Part shown: piece by piece, positions 52,159-62,726 of the stretch
How the letters are laid out: the number at the start of each line of letters is the position of its first letter
Numbering within the stretch: the first letter of the stretch is position 1
NCBI GenBank assembly: GCA_937863225.1
Contig: CALMEI010000011.1
Span: 1 to 64,000 of the forward strand
From: an uncultured Polaromonas sp.
GTDB taxonomy: Bacteria; Pseudomonadota; Gammaproteobacteria; Burkholderiales; Burkholderiaceae_C
DNA: 64,000 nt
Reading direction: 5' to 3'
Translations under genes and position numbers: made by a program
Notes under the pieces: model-generated
Told to the model about the DNA's origin: nothing
What the model saw: only the letters and a program-made list of their open reading frames with translations
The model's database searches: none

Positions 52159-54165
52159 TTAAAAATGAATCCCTCTCATCATCTCCGACATGGCAATGGC
52201 TTCAGGCGATAAGGTGGGTTTTGCGGATTTATCGCCTTTGGCGGCTGCGCTGTCTGGGAACATGCGGAAAGTGGTGTTCATCAATATTTGTGCGATGCGT
52301 GGCAGGCCGGCATGAAGCAGTTGGACACTGGTACCCAAACGCGTCGCAACACGAACGGGCTTATTGATGCAGGCTTGTACGATCATGTCTGCGGCTTCTT
52401 CGGGTGCAAGAAGTGGCATGTTCTCGTAAATCTTAGTTGGCGCAGTCATTGGCGTTCGCACCAATGGCATGTTGACAGTGGTAAACGTGACACCTTGGTC
52501 CGCATATTCGCTGGCAGCGCATCCGGTCCATGCGTCTAAAGCTGCCTTTGATGCAACATAGGCAGAAAAACGAGGCGCATTGATGAGCACGCTGATAGAG
52601 CTGATGTTGACAACATGCCCTTTTTTCTTGGCCACCATGCCAGGTAACAGTCCCATGGTGATACGCAAAGAACCAAAATAATTCAATTGCATGGTGCGTT
52701 CAAAATCATGGAAGCGTTCATAGCTGGCTTCAATTGCGCGGCGTATGGAACGTCCCGCATTGTTGATTAGAAAATCAACACCTCCATGCTCGGTTTCTAG
52801 TGTTTGAACCAAAGTTGCGCATCCTTCGGCGTCTGTGATGTCGACAGAATAAGTGAAAACCTTCGCGCTTTTTCCAGCAAAGGCAAGAATTTCCTTCTTG
52901 GCTTCGACCAGTTGATCTTCGCCACGAGCGCAGATGATGGTGGTCGCACCTGCCTCAGCAAACTTGCATGCCGCCGACAGGCCAATTCCAGAAGAGCCGC
53001 CCGTTACCAGCACCACTTTGCCGCCCACTGTACCGCGCAGCGATCGGTCAATATGCAAGGCTGGATCGAGATGACGTTCCCAGTAATCCCAAATCCGCCA
53101 AGCGTAGTCATGCAGATTGGGGCAGGCAATGCCTGTGTTTTTGAGTGCGGCCAAGGTGTCACGACAGTCAAAGCGGGTGGGGTAATTGACAAAGGTGAGC
53201 ATATCCTCTGGCAACGCCAAATCTTTCATAATCGCTGACCGTATGCGTCGAATGGGTGCCAAAGCCATCAGACCTTTTTTAACGCTTTTAGGGATGAAGC
53301 CGAGTAAAGCGGCATTGATAAACAGATTCATTTTTGGCGCATGTGCAGCTTTGCTGAAAATGTCCAATACGTCACCCACCCGGTAGCCTTGAGGGTCAAC
53401 CAAGTGATAACATTTGCCTGATACTTTGTGATGGTGGCTAATGTGGTTCAGTGCATCTACGACAAAATCAACAGGAACGATGTTGATACGTCCGCCCTCC
53501 AAGCCAATTGCTGGCATCCAAGGCGGTAGAAACTGGCGCATGCGTTGGATCAGTTTGAAAAAGTAATAAGGCCCGTCAATTTTGTCCATCTCACCTGTCT
53601 GGCTATCGCCAACCACCATGGCTGGTCGGTAAACACTCCAAGGAATTTTGCATTCCTTGCGAACGATCTTTTCGCTTTCATGCTTGGTTCGAAAGTAAGG
53701 GTGATCATAATTTTCAGCCTCTTCAAACATATCCTCTCGAAAAACGCCTTCATATAGACCAGCGGCAGCAATAGATGACACATGATGCATGTGTCCTGCG
53801 CCTATGGCTTTAGCAAACTCAATGGTATTACGCGTTCCGTCAATATTGACAGTGATTTGCGTTTCTTCACTGGCACCCAAGTCATAAACTGCAGCCAAAT
53901 GGTAGAAGTGATCAATTTGTCCTTTTAGCTTTTTCACATCATCGGCATCTATGCCGAGTTTTTTGGCGGTGAGGTCGCCATACACCGGTACAGCACGAAC
54001 AGCTCCTTTTGTGTCATTTAAGCCCCAATAGCTACGCAAAGCGTCAACTTTGGAAGCGCTTTCTTTTCTAATTAGGAAGTGAACAACGGCACCTTTGTGC
54101 TCCAATAGCTTTTTCACTAACCTTTTGCCAATAAAACCTGTTGCGCCAGTAACAAAATAGTGCAT
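52159..54165 (-). CDS. Two-domain fatty acyl-CoA reductase (alcohol-forming)
   Basis: 668 residues from the ATG at 54165, with GGAGGT upstream. Domain 1 (residues about 1-370) is an extended SDR: VTGATGFIGKRLVKKL, HHVSSIAAAGLYEGVF, then HPYFRTKHESEKIVR (Tyr-x-x-x-Lys). Domain 2 (from about 380) is a classical SDR: VTGGSSGIGLSA, NNAGRSIRRAIEASYERF and YVASKAALDAW. Order, length and many segments match, from memory, the Marinobacter FAR that reduces fatty acyl-CoA to fatty alcohol with NADPH. Such enzymes feed wax-ester synthesis. No wax synthase gene is in the window. A phasin gene is divergent. Confidence 0.88.
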   Translation of the reverse strand: MHYFVTGATGFIGKRLVKKLLEHKGAVVHFLIRKESASKVDALRSYWGLNDTKGAVRAVPVYGDLTAKKLGIDADDVKKLKGQIDHFYHLAAVYDLGASEETQITVNIDGTRNTIEFAKAIGAGHMHHVSSIAAAGLYEGVFREDMFEEAENYDHPYFRTKHESEKIVRKECKIPWSVYRPAMVVGDSQTGEMDKIDGPYYFFKLIQRMRQFLPPWMPAIGLEGGRINIVPVDFVVDALNHISHHHKVSGKCYHLVDPQGYRVGDVLDIFSKAAHAPKMNLFINAALLGFIPKSVKKGLMALAPIRRIRSAIMKDLALPEDMLTFVNYPTRFDCRDTLAALKNTGIACPNLHDYAWRIWDYWERHLDPALHIDRSLRGTVGGKVVLVTGGSSGIGLSAACKFAEAGATTIICARGEDQLVEAKKEILAFAGKSAKVFTYSVDITDAEGCATLVQTLETEHGGVDFLINNAGRSIRRAIEASYERFHDFERTMQLNYFGSLRITMGLLPGMVAKKKGHVVNISSISVLINAPRFSAYVASKAALDAWTGCAASEYADQGVTFTTVNMPLVRTPMTAPTKIYENMPLLAPEEAADMIVQACINKPVRVATRLGTSVQLLHAGLPRIAQILMNTTFRMFPDSAAAKGDKSAKPTLSPEAIAMSEMMRGIHF

Positions 54166-54368
54166 GAGTAACCTCCAAAATGAATCAAGCATTGTGCCCA
54201 AAATTCAGTAAAAGTGGTTAGGCACAAACCCTCATAAGAACTGTGCTTAGTCGAATAACTCTAGGGGTCTAGAATGTCATCTCTAATAATTTACCAGTAG
54301 CAAGGTTAGAGTACCAATTCGTTACAGCAATATAAAACGTTCACACAAAATCATTTAAAGGAAGTCTT

Positions 54369-54947
54369 ATGGTTACCAAACTTAAAAAGCCAGTTGCAAA
54401 TCAATCATCAAATTCAGCTTTTGAAACCAGCAGTGCTGCTGGCGCACATTTGGCGCAAAATATCAAAGACTCTGCGCAGCAAATTTGGCTTGCTGGACTG
54501 GGGGCATTTTCAAAAGCGCAGGCAGAAGGCGGAAAAGTTTTCGAAGCCCTGGTTAAAGATGGCTTAGGTTTACAACGAAAAACGCAAGCCGCTGCTGAGG
54601 ACAAGATTGCAGAAGCCACAAGTCGCATGACAGATATGGCAAGCGGTATTACTGCCAAAGCAGCTGGCGTAGCAACCGATTTGACTGCTAAAGCGACTGG
54701 TCAATGGGATAAATTGGAAACCATTTTTGAAGACCGAGTAGCCAAAGCATTGCGAAAATTAGGTGTGCCAACTGCTAAAGAAGTCCAAACTTTAATAAAG
54801 CGCGTAGATGAACTAAGCAAACAAAGCGGCAAATCCACTTCTAAGGTAATTGCAAAAAAAGTAACAGTAGCCGGAAAAGTAGCCACAAAAACGACAAACA
54901 ATGTTGTCAAAGCTGCCCGGAAAAGAGCTACAGCCAAGAAAAGCTAG
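54369..54947 (+). CDS. Polyhydroxyalkanoate granule-associated protein (PhaF/PhaI-type phasin)
   Basis: 192 residues. The N-terminal two thirds is an amphipathic, Ala/Leu/Lys-rich helix with NIKDSAQQIWLAGLGAFSKA, the phasin signature, and LGVPTAKEVQTLIKRVDEL, a leucine-zipper-like part. The C-terminus is a Lys/Ala-rich, histone-like tail (KAARKRATAKKS) that in PhaF binds DNA. It coats PHA granules and may anchor them to the nucleoid. AAAGGAAG precedes the ATG. Divergent from the acyl-CoA reductase gene, 203 bases between start codons. Confidence 0.87.
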   Translation: MVTKLKKPVANQSSNSAFETSSAAGAHLAQNIKDSAQQIWLAGLGAFSKAQAEGGKVFEALVKDGLGLQRKTQAAAEDKIAEATSRMTDMASGITAKAAGVATDLTAKATGQWDKLETIFEDRVAKALRKLGVPTAKEVQTLIKRVDELSKQSGKSTSKVIAKKVTVAGKVATKTTNNVVKAARKRATAKKS

Positions 54948-55038
54948 TGGTAAAACGGCTCCAAAAGTGAAAAATCAACACTTTGAGACTCGTTCTTAGT
55001 GACTCTTTAATATAAATTGGATAAATGTTTCTCTAAAG

Positions 55039-55067
55039 TTGATTAATACATAAAAGTGTGGCATAAT
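55039..55067 (+). promoter_or_regulatory. Sigma-70-like promoter of the spc ribosomal operon
   Basis: TTGATT at 55039-55044, a 17-base spacer, and CATAAT at 55062-55067, both close to consensus. It lies about 175 bases before rplN and gives a long leader. Confidence 0.55.
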
Positions 55068-55074
55068 CAAAGGC

Positions 55075-55242
55075 TCTGCTAATACAGGGTCTATGGTTCA
55101 TAGTGATATGAGTCTAGATGGTGTGTCAGAGTATCTGCCTAACGGAAGTGCTGCAAGTGGTTTGCGGCAATGACGACAGGCCCAAGACTGATTGAATGGA
55201 TGGGTAATGCCAATCATTCGGTGCAAGTTGGGAATAATTTAA
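55075..55242 (+). other. Untranslated leader of the spc operon
   Basis: About 170 bases without a convincing gene. It holds small hairpins (CTATG GTT CATAG near 55090-55105; GATTG/CAATC around 55190-55215). It could carry ribosomal-protein feedback control, but I do not recognise a known S8-type site here. A 26-codon frame starting at ATG near 55093 has no ribosome binding site. Confidence 0.4.
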
Positions 55243-55611
55243 ATGATTCAAACAGAAACACGATTAGATGTTGCCGATAACACTGGCGCGAAGTCCGTAC
55301 TGTGCATTAAAGTGCTCGGTGGTTCTAAGCGTCGCTACGCAAGCGTAGGTGATGTTATTAAAGTAAGTATTAAAGAAGCCGCACCGCGTGGCCGCGTCAA
55401 AAAAGGCGAAGTTTATAGCGCGGTTGTTGTGCGTACAGCCAAAGGGATACGTCGTGCAGACGGATCGCTGGTCAAGTTTGATGGCAATGCTGCAGTTTTG
55501 CTCAACGCCAAGTTAGAGCCTATTGGCACACGTATTTTTGGACCTGTGACGCGCGAATTGCGTACAGAAAAGTTCATGAAAATTGTGTCTTTGGCTCCTG
55601 AAGTTTTGTAA
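55243..55611 (+). CDS. rplN: 50S ribosomal protein L14
   Basis: 122 residues; [19 protein letters not shown] and the [19 protein letters not shown] region are typical, ending [10 protein letters not shown]. It binds 23S rRNA next to L19. First gene of the spc cluster here: rpsQ and rpmC, usually upstream, are not in front of it, so the S10 and spc operons appear to be split in this genome. Confidence 0.97.
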   Translation: MIQTETRLDVADNTGAKSVLCIKVLGGSKRRYASVGDVIKVSIKEAAPRGRVKKGEVYSAVVVRTAKGIRRADGSLVKFDGNAAVLLNAKLEPIGTRIFGPVTRELRTEKFMKIVSLAPEVL

Positions 55612-55620
55612 GGACGCATC

Positions 55621-55941
55621 ATGAACAAAATTCGCAAAGGCGACGAGGTTGTGGTGATTGCAGGTCGTGATAAGGGCAAACGGGGCAAAGTATCTGTTCG
55701 CCACAGCGATACGCATGTCATTGTCGACGGAATCAATACGGTTAAAAAACATGCCAAACCGAATCCGATGAAGGGTGAAACTGGCGGAATTATTGAAAAA
55801 ACCATGCCCATTCACCAATCGAATATCGCAATTTTTAATGCGGCTATTGGCAAGGCGGATCGTGTGGGGGTGAAGTTGACTGCTGATGGAAAGCGCATAC
55901 GCGTTTTTAAGTCCAGCGGTGAAGAAATTAAGGCAGCATAA
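55621..55941 (+). CDS. rplX: 50S ribosomal protein L24
   Basis: 106 residues with the KOW motif [19 protein letters not shown] at the N-terminus and the [17 protein letters not shown] segment. It nucleates assembly of the 50S 5' domain. Nine bases separate it from the rplN stop. Confidence 0.97.
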   Translation: MNKIRKGDEVVVIAGRDKGKRGKVSVRHSDTHVIVDGINTVKKHAKPNPMKGETGGIIEKTMPIHQSNIAIFNAAIGKADRVGVKLTADGKRIRVFKSSGEEIKAA

Positions 55942-55942
55942 G

Positions 55943-56482
55943 ATGGCACGTTTACTACAACAATACCGCGAAAAAGTTGCGCCAAGTTTGGTTGAGAAAT
56001 TTGGTTATACATCGCCAATGCAAGTTCCGCGCTTAACCAAAATCACACTCAATATGGGTGTGAGCGAGGCGGTGTCTGATAAAAAAGTCATGGACAATGC
56101 GGTTGCAGACTTGACAAAAATAGCGGGCCAAAAACCAGTTGTTACTTTGGCTAAAAAGCCAATTGCTGGTTTTAAGATTCGTGAAGGTCAGGCAATTGGT
56201 TGCATGGTTACTTTGCGTGGCGAGCAAATGTGGGAATTCTTGGATCGGTTCATTACCGTAGCTTTGCCTCGTGTTAGAGATTTTCGTGGTATTTCTGGGC
56301 GCTCTTTTGATGGACGAGGTAATTACAACATCGGTGTTAAAGAGCAAATTATTTTTCCTGAAATTGAGTATGACAAAGTGGACGCTTTGCGCGGTCTCAA
56401 TATCAGTATTACCACAACGGCTAAGACTGATGACGAGTGCAAGGCACTTCTATCGGCATTCCGTTTCCCGTTCAAAAATTGA
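55943..56482 (+). CDS. rplE: 50S ribosomal protein L5
   Basis: 179 residues; [32 protein letters not shown] and [18 protein letters not shown] are typical. It binds 5S rRNA. I set the start at the ATG at 55943, one base after the rplX stop; an upstream in-frame ATG lies inside rplX. Confidence 0.97.
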   Translation: MARLLQQYREKVAPSLVEKFGYTSPMQVPRLTKITLNMGVSEAVSDKKVMDNAVADLTKIAGQKPVVTLAKKPIAGFKIREGQAIGCMVTLRGEQMWEFLDRFITVALPRVRDFRGISGRSFDGRGNYNIGVKEQIIFPEIEYDKVDALRGLNISITTTAKTDDECKALLSAFRFPFKN

Positions 56483-56490
56483 GGTGGCAC

Positions 56491-56796
56491 GTGGCTAAAC
56501 AAGCATTAATTCAACGAGAGCTCAAGCGCGATAAATTGGTCGCAAAATACGCAAAAGTGCATGCCGCAAATAAGGCAATTGCCAGCGATCTGAATGCAAC
56601 TGAAGAGCAGCGCGCAGCGGCTCGTTTGGTATTGCAAAAGATTCCTCGTAACGCTAACCCTACGCGTCAACGCAATCGTTGCTCTATCACAGGTCGCCCT
56701 CGTGGCACGTTCCGTCAATTCGGTTTGGCGCGTGCCAAGATCCGTGAGATGGCTTTCGCTGGGAATATTCCCGGTATCACTAAAGCCAGCTGGTAA
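56491..56796 (+). CDS. rpsN: 30S ribosomal protein S14
   Basis: 101 residues, the long zinc-free form: there is one cysteine ([12 protein letters not shown]) and no CxxC pair. It starts at a GTG with GAGGTGG just upstream. An upstream in-frame ATG would overlap rplE. Confidence 0.96.
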   Translation: MAKQALIQRELKRDKLVAKYAKVHAANKAIASDLNATEEQRAAARLVLQKIPRNANPTRQRNRCSITGRPRGTFRQFGLARAKIREMAFAGNIPGITKASW

Positions 56797-56811
56797 GTCA
56801 GGAGATTAAAC

Positions 56812-57207
56812 ATGAGTATGAGTGATCCAATCGCCGACTTGCTAACTCGCATACGCAATGCGCAGATGGTGTCGAAACCAACAGTAACAGTTCCTTCTTC
56901 CAAGGTGAAGGCTGCGATTGTTCAGGTGTTAAAAGATGAGGGCTACATCGACAGCTATCAGGTTAAGACTGAAGGCGGTAAGGCTGAATTAGAAATCACG
57001 TTGAAGTATTACGCAGGACGCCCTGTTATAGAGCGAATCGAGCGTGTAAGTCGTCCTGGCTTGCGTGTGTACAAAGGTCGTGATGATATTCCACAAGTTC
57101 AAAATGGATTGGGTGTGGCAATTGTGACTACCCCTCAAGGTGTAATGACAGATCGCAAAGCGCGTACTACCGGTGTCGGTGGTGAAGTGTTGTGCTACGT
57201 CGCATAA
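56812..57207 (+). CDS. rpsH: 30S ribosomal protein S8
   Basis: 131 residues; [14 protein letters not shown] at the N-terminus and [11 protein letters not shown] at the end. It binds the central domain of 16S rRNA, and in E. coli it represses the spc operon. AGGAG precedes the ATG. Confidence 0.97.
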   Translation: MSMSDPIADLLTRIRNAQMVSKPTVTVPSSKVKAAIVQVLKDEGYIDSYQVKTEGGKAELEITLKYYAGRPVIERIERVSRPGLRVYKGRDDIPQVQNGLGVAIVTTPQGVMTDRKARTTGVGGEVLCYVA

Positions 57208-57239
57208 TAAATATTTGCACGGCACACAGGAGAAAATAA

Positions 57240-57773
57240 ATGTCACGAATAGCAAAAATGCCAGTGTCAATTCCTTCGGGCGTTGAGGTGGTGATTAAAG
57301 ATGGTCAAGTGAGTGTTAAAGGATCTGGCGGTGTATTGTCGCTGGCTAACAATGCTTTGGTTAATATTGTGAGCAATGCAGGTATCCTGACATTTGCACC
57401 ACAAAACGATTCGCGTGAGGCGAATGCCATGTCAGGCACGATGCGTCAGTTGGTTAACAACATGATCATTGGCGTCACAAAAGGATTTGAGAAAAAATTG
57501 ACTTTAATTGGGGTTGGTTACAAAGCCACTTCTTCAGCCAATGCCTTAAATTTGGCGGTGGGCTACTCTCACCCTGTTAACAAAGAAATGCCAGCTGGTA
57601 TAAAGGTTGAAACACCTACGCCTACTGAAATTATTATCAAGGGTGCAGATCGTCAACGTGTGGGTCAAATTGCGGCTGAGATTCGTGCTGTTCGCCCCCC
57701 AGAGCCTTACAAAGGCAAAGGAATCCGTTATTCAGACGAGACAATTTCAATCAAAGAGACTAAGAAGAAATAA
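57240..57773 (+). CDS. rplF: 50S ribosomal protein L6
   Basis: 177 residues with two similar domains; [17 protein letters not shown] at the N-terminus and [16 protein letters not shown] near the C-terminus. AGGAGAAA precedes the ATG. Confidence 0.97.
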   Translation: MSRIAKMPVSIPSGVEVVIKDGQVSVKGSGGVLSLANNALVNIVSNAGILTFAPQNDSREANAMSGTMRQLVNNMIIGVTKGFEKKLTLIGVGYKATSSANALNLAVGYSHPVNKEMPAGIKVETPTPTEIIIKGADRQRVGQIAAEIRAVRPPEPYKGKGIRYSDETISIKETKKK

Positions 57774-57784
57774 GGATCTGCAAT

Positions 57785-58150
57785 ATGTTGACCAAAAAAG
57801 AACAACGTTTACGCCGGTCACGTCAGACTCGCATTCGCATTGCTACGCAAGGCGTGGCTCGTCTCACGGTAAACCGTACAAACTCACATATTTACGCATC
57901 CGTAATTTCAGGATGCGGCACGAAAGTGCTTGCAACAGCTTCAACAACGCAGGAGTCTGTTCGCGCTCTATTGGGCGCTGCGGGCAAGGCTGGCGACGTT
58001 GATGCAGCCAAGGCTGTGGGTAAAGTTATCGCAGAAAAAGCAAAAGCGGCAGGCATTGAAAAAGTAGCTTTTGACAGAGCTGGTTATGCATATCATGGTC
58101 GCGTCAAAGCTTTGGCTGATGCAGCTCGTGAAGCTGGCATGCAGTTTTAA
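57785..58150 (+). CDS. rplR: 50S ribosomal protein L18
   Basis: 121 residues; [28 protein letters not shown] and the C-terminal [20 protein letters not shown]. It binds 5S rRNA with L5. Confidence 0.97.
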   Translation: MLTKKEQRLRRSRQTRIRIATQGVARLTVNRTNSHIYASVISGCGTKVLATASTTQESVRALLGAAGKAGDVDAAKAVGKVIAEKAKAAGIEKVAFDRAGYAYHGRVKALADAAREAGMQF

Positions 58151-58177
58151 GCTTAATAAGCAAAATAGGAAAATCAC

Positions 58178-58702
58178 ATGGCAAAAGTACAAGCAAAAAT
58201 GCAGGGTAAAGCAGACGGTCCAGAAGACGGCATGCGCGAAAAGATGATTGCCATCAATCGCGTAACTAAAGTTGTAAAAGGTGGTCGTATTCTTGGTTTT
58301 GCAGCACTCACAGTTGTTGGCGATGGCGATGGTCGCGTCGGCATGGGTAAAGGCAAGTCTAAAGAGGTGCCAACTGCTGTACAAAAAGCAATGGAAGAAT
58401 CTCGTCGCCAGTTGGTGAAGGTGTCCCTGAAAAATGGTTCAATTCACCACAAAGTGATGGGTCATCATGGTGCTGCCAATGTGATGTTGGCGCCTGCACC
58501 CAAAGGTACTGGCATTATTGCTGGTGGTCCAATGCGTGCAGTTTTTGAAGTTGTGGGTGTCACGGATATTGTGGCGAAGAGCCATGGATCAAGCAATCCA
58601 TACAACATGGTACGCGCCACATTAGATGCTTTGCAAAAAGCTACCACACCGGCTAATGTTGCTGCTAAACGTGGCAAAAGTGTCGAAGATATATTTGCTT
58701 AA
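58178..58702 (+). CDS. rpsE: 30S ribosomal protein S5
   Basis: 174 residues; [17 protein letters not shown], then [34 protein letters not shown] and [15 protein letters not shown]. It acts in decoding fidelity; spectinomycin resistance maps to the loop after GGR. Confidence 0.97.
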   Translation: MAKVQAKMQGKADGPEDGMREKMIAINRVTKVVKGGRILGFAALTVVGDGDGRVGMGKGKSKEVPTAVQKAMEESRRQLVKVSLKNGSIHHKVMGHHGAANVMLAPAPKGTGIIAGGPMRAVFEVVGVTDIVAKSHGSSNPYNMVRATLDALQKATTPANVAAKRGKSVEDIFA

Positions 58703-58715
58703 TTGGATCATCAAG

Positions 58716-58898
58716 ATGACAACACAAAAAACTGTCAAGCTGCAATTGGTGCGTAGCCCAATTGGCTGTAAAGAGTCTCATCGTGCGACAGTGCGCGGAT
58801 TGGGTTTGCGCAAACTGCATAGCACCAGTGAATTAGTTGATACACCTGCGGTACGTGGAATGATCAACAAAATTGACTACATGGTCAAAGTACTTTAA
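58716..58898 (+). CDS. rpmD: 50S ribosomal protein L30
   Basis: 60 residues; [20 protein letters not shown] and [17 protein letters not shown]. The start at 58716 gives the normal length; a longer frame overlaps rpsE. Ten bases separate it from rplO. Confidence 0.96.
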   Translation: MTTQKTVKLQLVRSPIGCKESHRATVRGLGLRKLHSTSELVDTPAVRGMINKIDYMVKVL

Positions 58899-58908
58899 GA
58901 GGCAAGCG

Positions 58909-59349
58909 ATGGAATTAAATAACATCAAACCAGCTGATGGAGCAAAGCACTACAAACGTCGTGTTGGTCGCGGAATCGGCTCTGGTATTGGAAAGACGGC
59001 AGGTCGTGGTCATAAAGGACAAAAATCACGCACAGGCGGCTATCACAAAGTAGGCTTTGAGGGTGGTCAAATGCCAATGCAACGTCGATTGCCAAAACGC
59101 GGCTTCAAGTCGCATTTGCTTAAATACAATGCTGAAATTACTTTAAGCGCATTGGATTTGCTTGGACAAGCTGAAGTTGATGTGTTGGCATTAAAACAAG
59201 CAGGATTGGTGTCTGAGCAGGTAAAAGTCGTTAAGGTTATCAAATCAGGTGACATCAAACGCGCAGTTAAGTTGACGGGCATTGGTGCAACTGTGGGCGC
59301 AAAAGCGGCTATTGAAAATGCTGGTGGCAGTATTGTCGCGTTGGCTTAA
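58909..59349 (+). CDS. rplO: 50S ribosomal protein L15
   Basis: 146 residues; [20 protein letters not shown], then a glycine-rich [20 protein letters not shown] and [18 protein letters not shown]. Start at the ATG at 58909. Confidence 0.97.
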   Translation: MELNNIKPADGAKHYKRRVGRGIGSGIGKTAGRGHKGQKSRTGGYHKVGFEGGQMPMQRRLPKRGFKSHLLKYNAEITLSALDLLGQAEVDVLALKQAGLVSEQVKVVKVIKSGDIKRAVKLTGIGATVGAKAAIENAGGSIVALA

Positions 59350-59376
59350 TCTGTACTGATTCAACAGGATTTCAAA

Positions 59377-60696
59377 GTGGCTACTAGCGCAAAGACATTG
59401 GCAAAAACTGACAAGTATGGCGATTTACGTCGCCGCTTGATATTTTTGCTTTTGGCGTTGGTGGTGTACAGGCTGGGTGCTCATATCCCAGTACCTGGAA
59501 TCAATCCAGATGCTTTGCAAGAATTCTTTAAACAGCAAGAGGGCGGAATATTGAATTTAATCAATATGTTCTCTGGTGGCGCTTTATCGAGGTTTACAAT
59601 TTTTGCGCTGGGCATCATGCCCTACATCTCTGCATCCATCATCATGCAGTTATTGGGATACGTTGTACCAGCTTTTGAGCAAATGAAAAAAGAAGGTGAA
59701 GCTGGTCGTAGAAAAATCACTCAATACACAAGATATGGCACGCTGGGTTTGGCTTTGTTTCAAACTTTAAGCATTGCCATAGCACTTGAAAGCTCGCCTG
59801 GCATGGTGATAGATCCTGGCATGGGTTTTCGCATGACCACTGTTGTCAGCCTAACAGCAGGAACCATGTTTCTGATGTGGTTGGGTGAGCAAATTACTGA
59901 GCGCGGGTTGGGCAATGGTATTTCAATTTTAATTTTTGCAGGTATTGCCGCGGGATTGCCAAGTGCTATTGGTGGCTTGTCTGAATTGGTTCGTACAGGT
60001 GCTATGAATGTATTTGTAGCAATTGTCATTGTTGCGGTGGTTGTACTGGTAACCTATTTTGTTGTTTTTGTTGAGCGTGGGCAGAGAAAAATATTGGTTA
60101 ACTATGCTCGCCGTCAAGTTGGCAACAAGGTTTATGGCGGTCAATCTTCTCATTTGCCTTTGAAGCTCAATATGGCGGGTGTGATACCCCCAATATTTGC
60201 TTCGTCAATTATTCTGTTGCCTGCTACTTTGGTAAGTTGGCTCAGCACCGGTGATTCGATGCGTTGGTTGAAAGATGCTGCAGCCATGCTGGCTCCAGGA
60301 CAACCAATCTATGTGATGTTTTACGCGGCAGCAATTATTTTCTTCTGCTTTTTCTATACAGCTTTGGTCTTCAACAGCAGGGAAACTGCTGATAATTTGA
60401 AGAAAAGTGGTGCTTTTGTCCCTGGTATTCGTCCAGGTGATCAAACTGCAAAATATATAGACAAAATACTTTTGAGATTAACTTTTGTCGGTGCTTTGTA
60501 TATCACGTTCGTTTGTTTGTTGCCAGAATTTTTGATTTTAAAATATAATGTTCCGTTCTATTTTGGCGGCACTTCTCTGTTGATTATTGTGGTAGTGACC
60601 ATGGATTTCATGGCACAAGTACAAAACTATCTGATGTCCCAGCAATATGACTCATTATTGAAGAAGGCGAATTTTAAAACGTCGTTAGGTTCATAA
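59377..60696 (+). CDS. secY: Preprotein translocase subunit SecY
   Basis: Channel of the Sec system. 439 residues, ten membrane helices, GTG start. [16 protein letters not shown] is near residue 30; [20 protein letters not shown] forms the plug-adjacent part; [18 protein letters not shown] and [17 protein letters not shown] lie in the second half. It follows rplO, as in most bacteria. Confidence 0.97.
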   Translation: MATSAKTLAKTDKYGDLRRRLIFLLLALVVYRLGAHIPVPGINPDALQEFFKQQEGGILNLINMFSGGALSRFTIFALGIMPYISASIIMQLLGYVVPAFEQMKKEGEAGRRKITQYTRYGTLGLALFQTLSIAIALESSPGMVIDPGMGFRMTTVVSLTAGTMFLMWLGEQITERGLGNGISILIFAGIAAGLPSAIGGLSELVRTGAMNVFVAIVIVAVVVLVTYFVVFVERGQRKILVNYARRQVGNKVYGGQSSHLPLKLNMAGVIPPIFASSIILLPATLVSWLSTGDSMRWLKDAAAMLAPGQPIYVMFYAAAIIFFCFFYTALVFNSRETADNLKKSGAFVPGIRPGDQTAKYIDKILLRLTFVGALYITFVCLLPEFLILKYNVPFYFGGTSLLIIVVVTMDFMAQVQNYLMSQQYDSLLKKANFKTSLGS

Positions 60697-60701
60697 TTAA
60701 T

Positions 60702-60920
60702 ATGTCAAAAGACGACGTTATACAAATGGCAGGTGAAATTGTAGAAAATTTGCCAAATGCAACATTCAGGGTCAAGTTAGAGAATGGGCATATCGTCTTA
60801 GGACATATATCTGGAAAAATGCGAATGCACTACATTCGAATTTTGCCTGGTGATAAGGTTACAGTTGAATTGACGCCCTATGATTTAACAAGGGCTAGGA
60901 TTGTATTTCGCGCTAAGTAA
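60702..60920 (+). CDS. infA: Translation initiation factor IF-1
   Basis: 72 residues, OB fold: [20 protein letters not shown] and [20 protein letters not shown]. Five bases after secY. Burkholderiales can carry a second infA elsewhere. Confidence 0.96.
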   Translation: MSKDDVIQMAGEIVENLPNATFRVKLENGHIVLGHISGKMRMHYIRILPGDKVTVELTPYDLTRARIVFRAK

Positions 60921-60949
60921 GCGCTTGGTTAGTAAATTAGGAGAATGCA

Positions 60950-61063
60950 ATGAAAGTTTCGGCTTCGGTCAAAAAAATTTGCCGCAACTGCAAGATCATC
61001 CGCCGTAAAGGTGTTGTTCGTGTTATCTGTACTGATGCACGTCACAAGCAACGCCAAGGTTGA
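60950..61063 (+). CDS. rpmJ: 50S ribosomal protein L36
   Basis: 37 residues, too short for many gene finders: [20 protein letters not shown] and then [13 protein letters not shown]. It holds the zinc ligands Cys11, Cys14, Cys27 and His32. TTAGGAGAA precedes the ATG. Confidence 0.95.
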   Translation: MKVSASVKKICRNCKIIRRKGVVRVICTDARHKQRQG

Positions 61064-61096
61064 TTTAGTAAGTTATTTGACGCATATAGGACACTT

Positions 61097-61462
61097 ATGG
61101 CACGTATAGCAGGTATTAATATTCCTCAGCATCAACATGCTGAGATTGGTTTAACGGCAATCTTTGGTATTGGACGTACGCGCGCACGCAAAATTTGTGT
61201 GGCGTGTGATATCGCTTATTCTAAGAAAATCAAAGATTTAACTGACGGTGATTTGGAAAAAATTCGTGATCAAATCGCTGCTTTCACTATAGAAGGTGAT
61301 TTGCGTCGTGAGACAACCATGAACATCAAGCGTTTGATGGATATTGGTTGTTACAGAGGTTTTCGCCATCGCCGTGGCTTGCCTATGCGAGGCCAAAGGA
61401 CACGCACCAATGCGCGAACTCGCAAGGGTCCACGCAAAGCAGCAGCTTCATTGAAAAAATAA
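61097..61462 (+). CDS. rpsM: 30S ribosomal protein S13
   Basis: 121 residues; [34 protein letters not shown] and the C-terminal [20 protein letters not shown] that reaches the P-site tRNA. First gene of the alpha operon. Confidence 0.97.
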   Translation: MARIAGINIPQHQHAEIGLTAIFGIGRTRARKICVACDIAYSKKIKDLTDGDLEKIRDQIAAFTIEGDLRRETTMNIKRLMDIGCYRGFRHRRGLPMRGQRTRTNARTRKGPRKAAASLKK

Positions 61463-61478
61463 CGGGTAGAACTACATC

Positions 61479-61883
61479 ATGGCAAAATCACCAGCCAATA
61501 GCGCAGCACAACGCGTACGTAAAAAAGTTCGCAAGAACGTAGCAGATGGCATTGCGCACGTGCATGCATCTTTTAACAACACCATCATTACGATCACTGA
61601 TCGCCAAGGCAATTCATTGGCATGGGCGTCATCAGGTGGTCAAGGATTCAAAGGCTCACGCAAATCAACTCCTTTTGCAGCGCAAGTTGCTTCGGAAGTT
61701 GCTGGACGTGCAGCTATTGAGCAAGGCATCAAAAACGTTGATGTCGAAATTAAAGGCCCTGGCCCTGGTCGTGAATCATCTGTTCGTGCACTTGGTGCAT
61801 TGGGTATTCGCATCAACTCTATTGCTGATGTGACACCTGTCCCGCATAACGGATGCAGACCACAAAAGCGTCGTCGTATTTAA
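61479..61883 (+). CDS. rpsK: 30S ribosomal protein S11
   Basis: 134 residues; [20 protein letters not shown] and the C-terminal [18 protein letters not shown] are typical. 16 bases after rpsM. Confidence 0.97.
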   Translation: MAKSPANSAAQRVRKKVRKNVADGIAHVHASFNNTIITITDRQGNSLAWASSGGQGFKGSRKSTPFAAQVASEVAGRAAIEQGIKNVDVEIKGPGPGRESSVRALGALGIRINSIADVTPVPHNGCRPQKRRRI

Positions 61884-61957
61884 ATAAGAATAAATTTCTA
61901 ATTTAAATTTTTACTATTTCTTCAAGCCCACCGCTACCAACGATTAGTTGATAGCTC

Positions 61958-61975
61958 CCACAGCCAGTCCTGTGG
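61958..61975 (+). promoter_or_regulatory. Leader hairpin before rpsD
   Basis: CCACAG and CTGTGG form a perfect 6-bp stem with a six-base loop, 25 bases before the rpsD GTG, within a 116-base gap. It may affect rpsD translation or mRNA processing. Confidence 0.45.
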
Positions 61976-61999
61976 TAGACGATTTATAAGGATATTCAA

Positions 62000-62623
62000 G
62001 TGGCACGTTACCTAGGCCCTAAAGCCAAACTATCACGCCGTGAAGGCACAGATTTATTCTTGAAGAGCGCTCGCCGCTCTATCAGCGATAAAGCAAAATT
62101 CGACTCTAAACCTGGTCAGCACGGACGCACTTCAGGCGCTCGCACATCTGATTTCGGTTTGCAATTGCGTGAAAAACAAAAAGTCAAACGCATGTACGGT
62201 ATTTTGGAACGTCAATTCCGTCGCTATTTTGCTGAAGCTGATCGTCGCAAGGGAAATACAGGCGCGAACTTATTGACCTTGCTTGAATCACGTTTGGACA
62301 ATGTGGTTTATCGCATGGGTTTTGGTTCTACACGTGCAGAAGCACGCCAATTGGTATCGCATAAAGCCATGACGGTCAATGGACAAAGCGTCAATATTCC
62401 TTCTTACTCCGTTAAATCTGGCGACGTGATTGCCGTTCGTGAAAAGTCAAAAGCTCAAGCCCGCATTACTGAAGCGTTGCAATTGGCGACGCAAGTTGGC
62501 ATGCCTGCTTGGGTTGAGGTTAATGTTGATAAGGCGTCCGGCACATTCAAAAAATCACCTGACCGCGATGAGTTTGGTGCTGATATCAATGAATCGCTCA
62601 TTGTTGAGTTGTATTCTCGCTAA
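62000..62623 (+). CDS. rpsD: 30S ribosomal protein S4
   Basis: 207 residues from a [23 protein letters not shown] lacks the cysteine knuckle of zinc-type S4. The S4 RNA-binding domain is [20 protein letters not shown]. It initiates 30S assembly and in E. coli represses the alpha operon. Confidence 0.97.
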   Translation: MARYLGPKAKLSRREGTDLFLKSARRSISDKAKFDSKPGQHGRTSGARTSDFGLQLREKQKVKRMYGILERQFRRYFAEADRRKGNTGANLLTLLESRLDNVVYRMGFGSTRAEARQLVSHKAMTVNGQSVNIPSYSVKSGDVIAVREKSKAQARITEALQLATQVGMPAWVEVNVDKASGTFKKSPDRDEFGADINESLIVELYSR

Positions 62624-62679
62624 GAATCATTTTAATTAGTCCTTAAGCTTGCGCCGCATTTGCAGGTTTGAGGGCTTCA

Positions 62680-62705
62680 CCAGCCTTACCGGCGTAACGA
62701 GCTGG
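62680..62705 (+). promoter_or_regulatory. Leader hairpin before rpoA
   Basis: CCAGC...GCTGG with an inner TTAC/GTAA pair, 21 bases before the rpoA start. Part of a 103-base gap. Confidence 0.4.
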
Positions 62706-62726
62706 GGGTATTGAGAGGAAATTAAT

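Noticed and set aside
55093..55175. A 26-codon frame in the spc leader
   Set aside because: There is no ribosome binding site, and I recognise no similarity to a known leader peptide.
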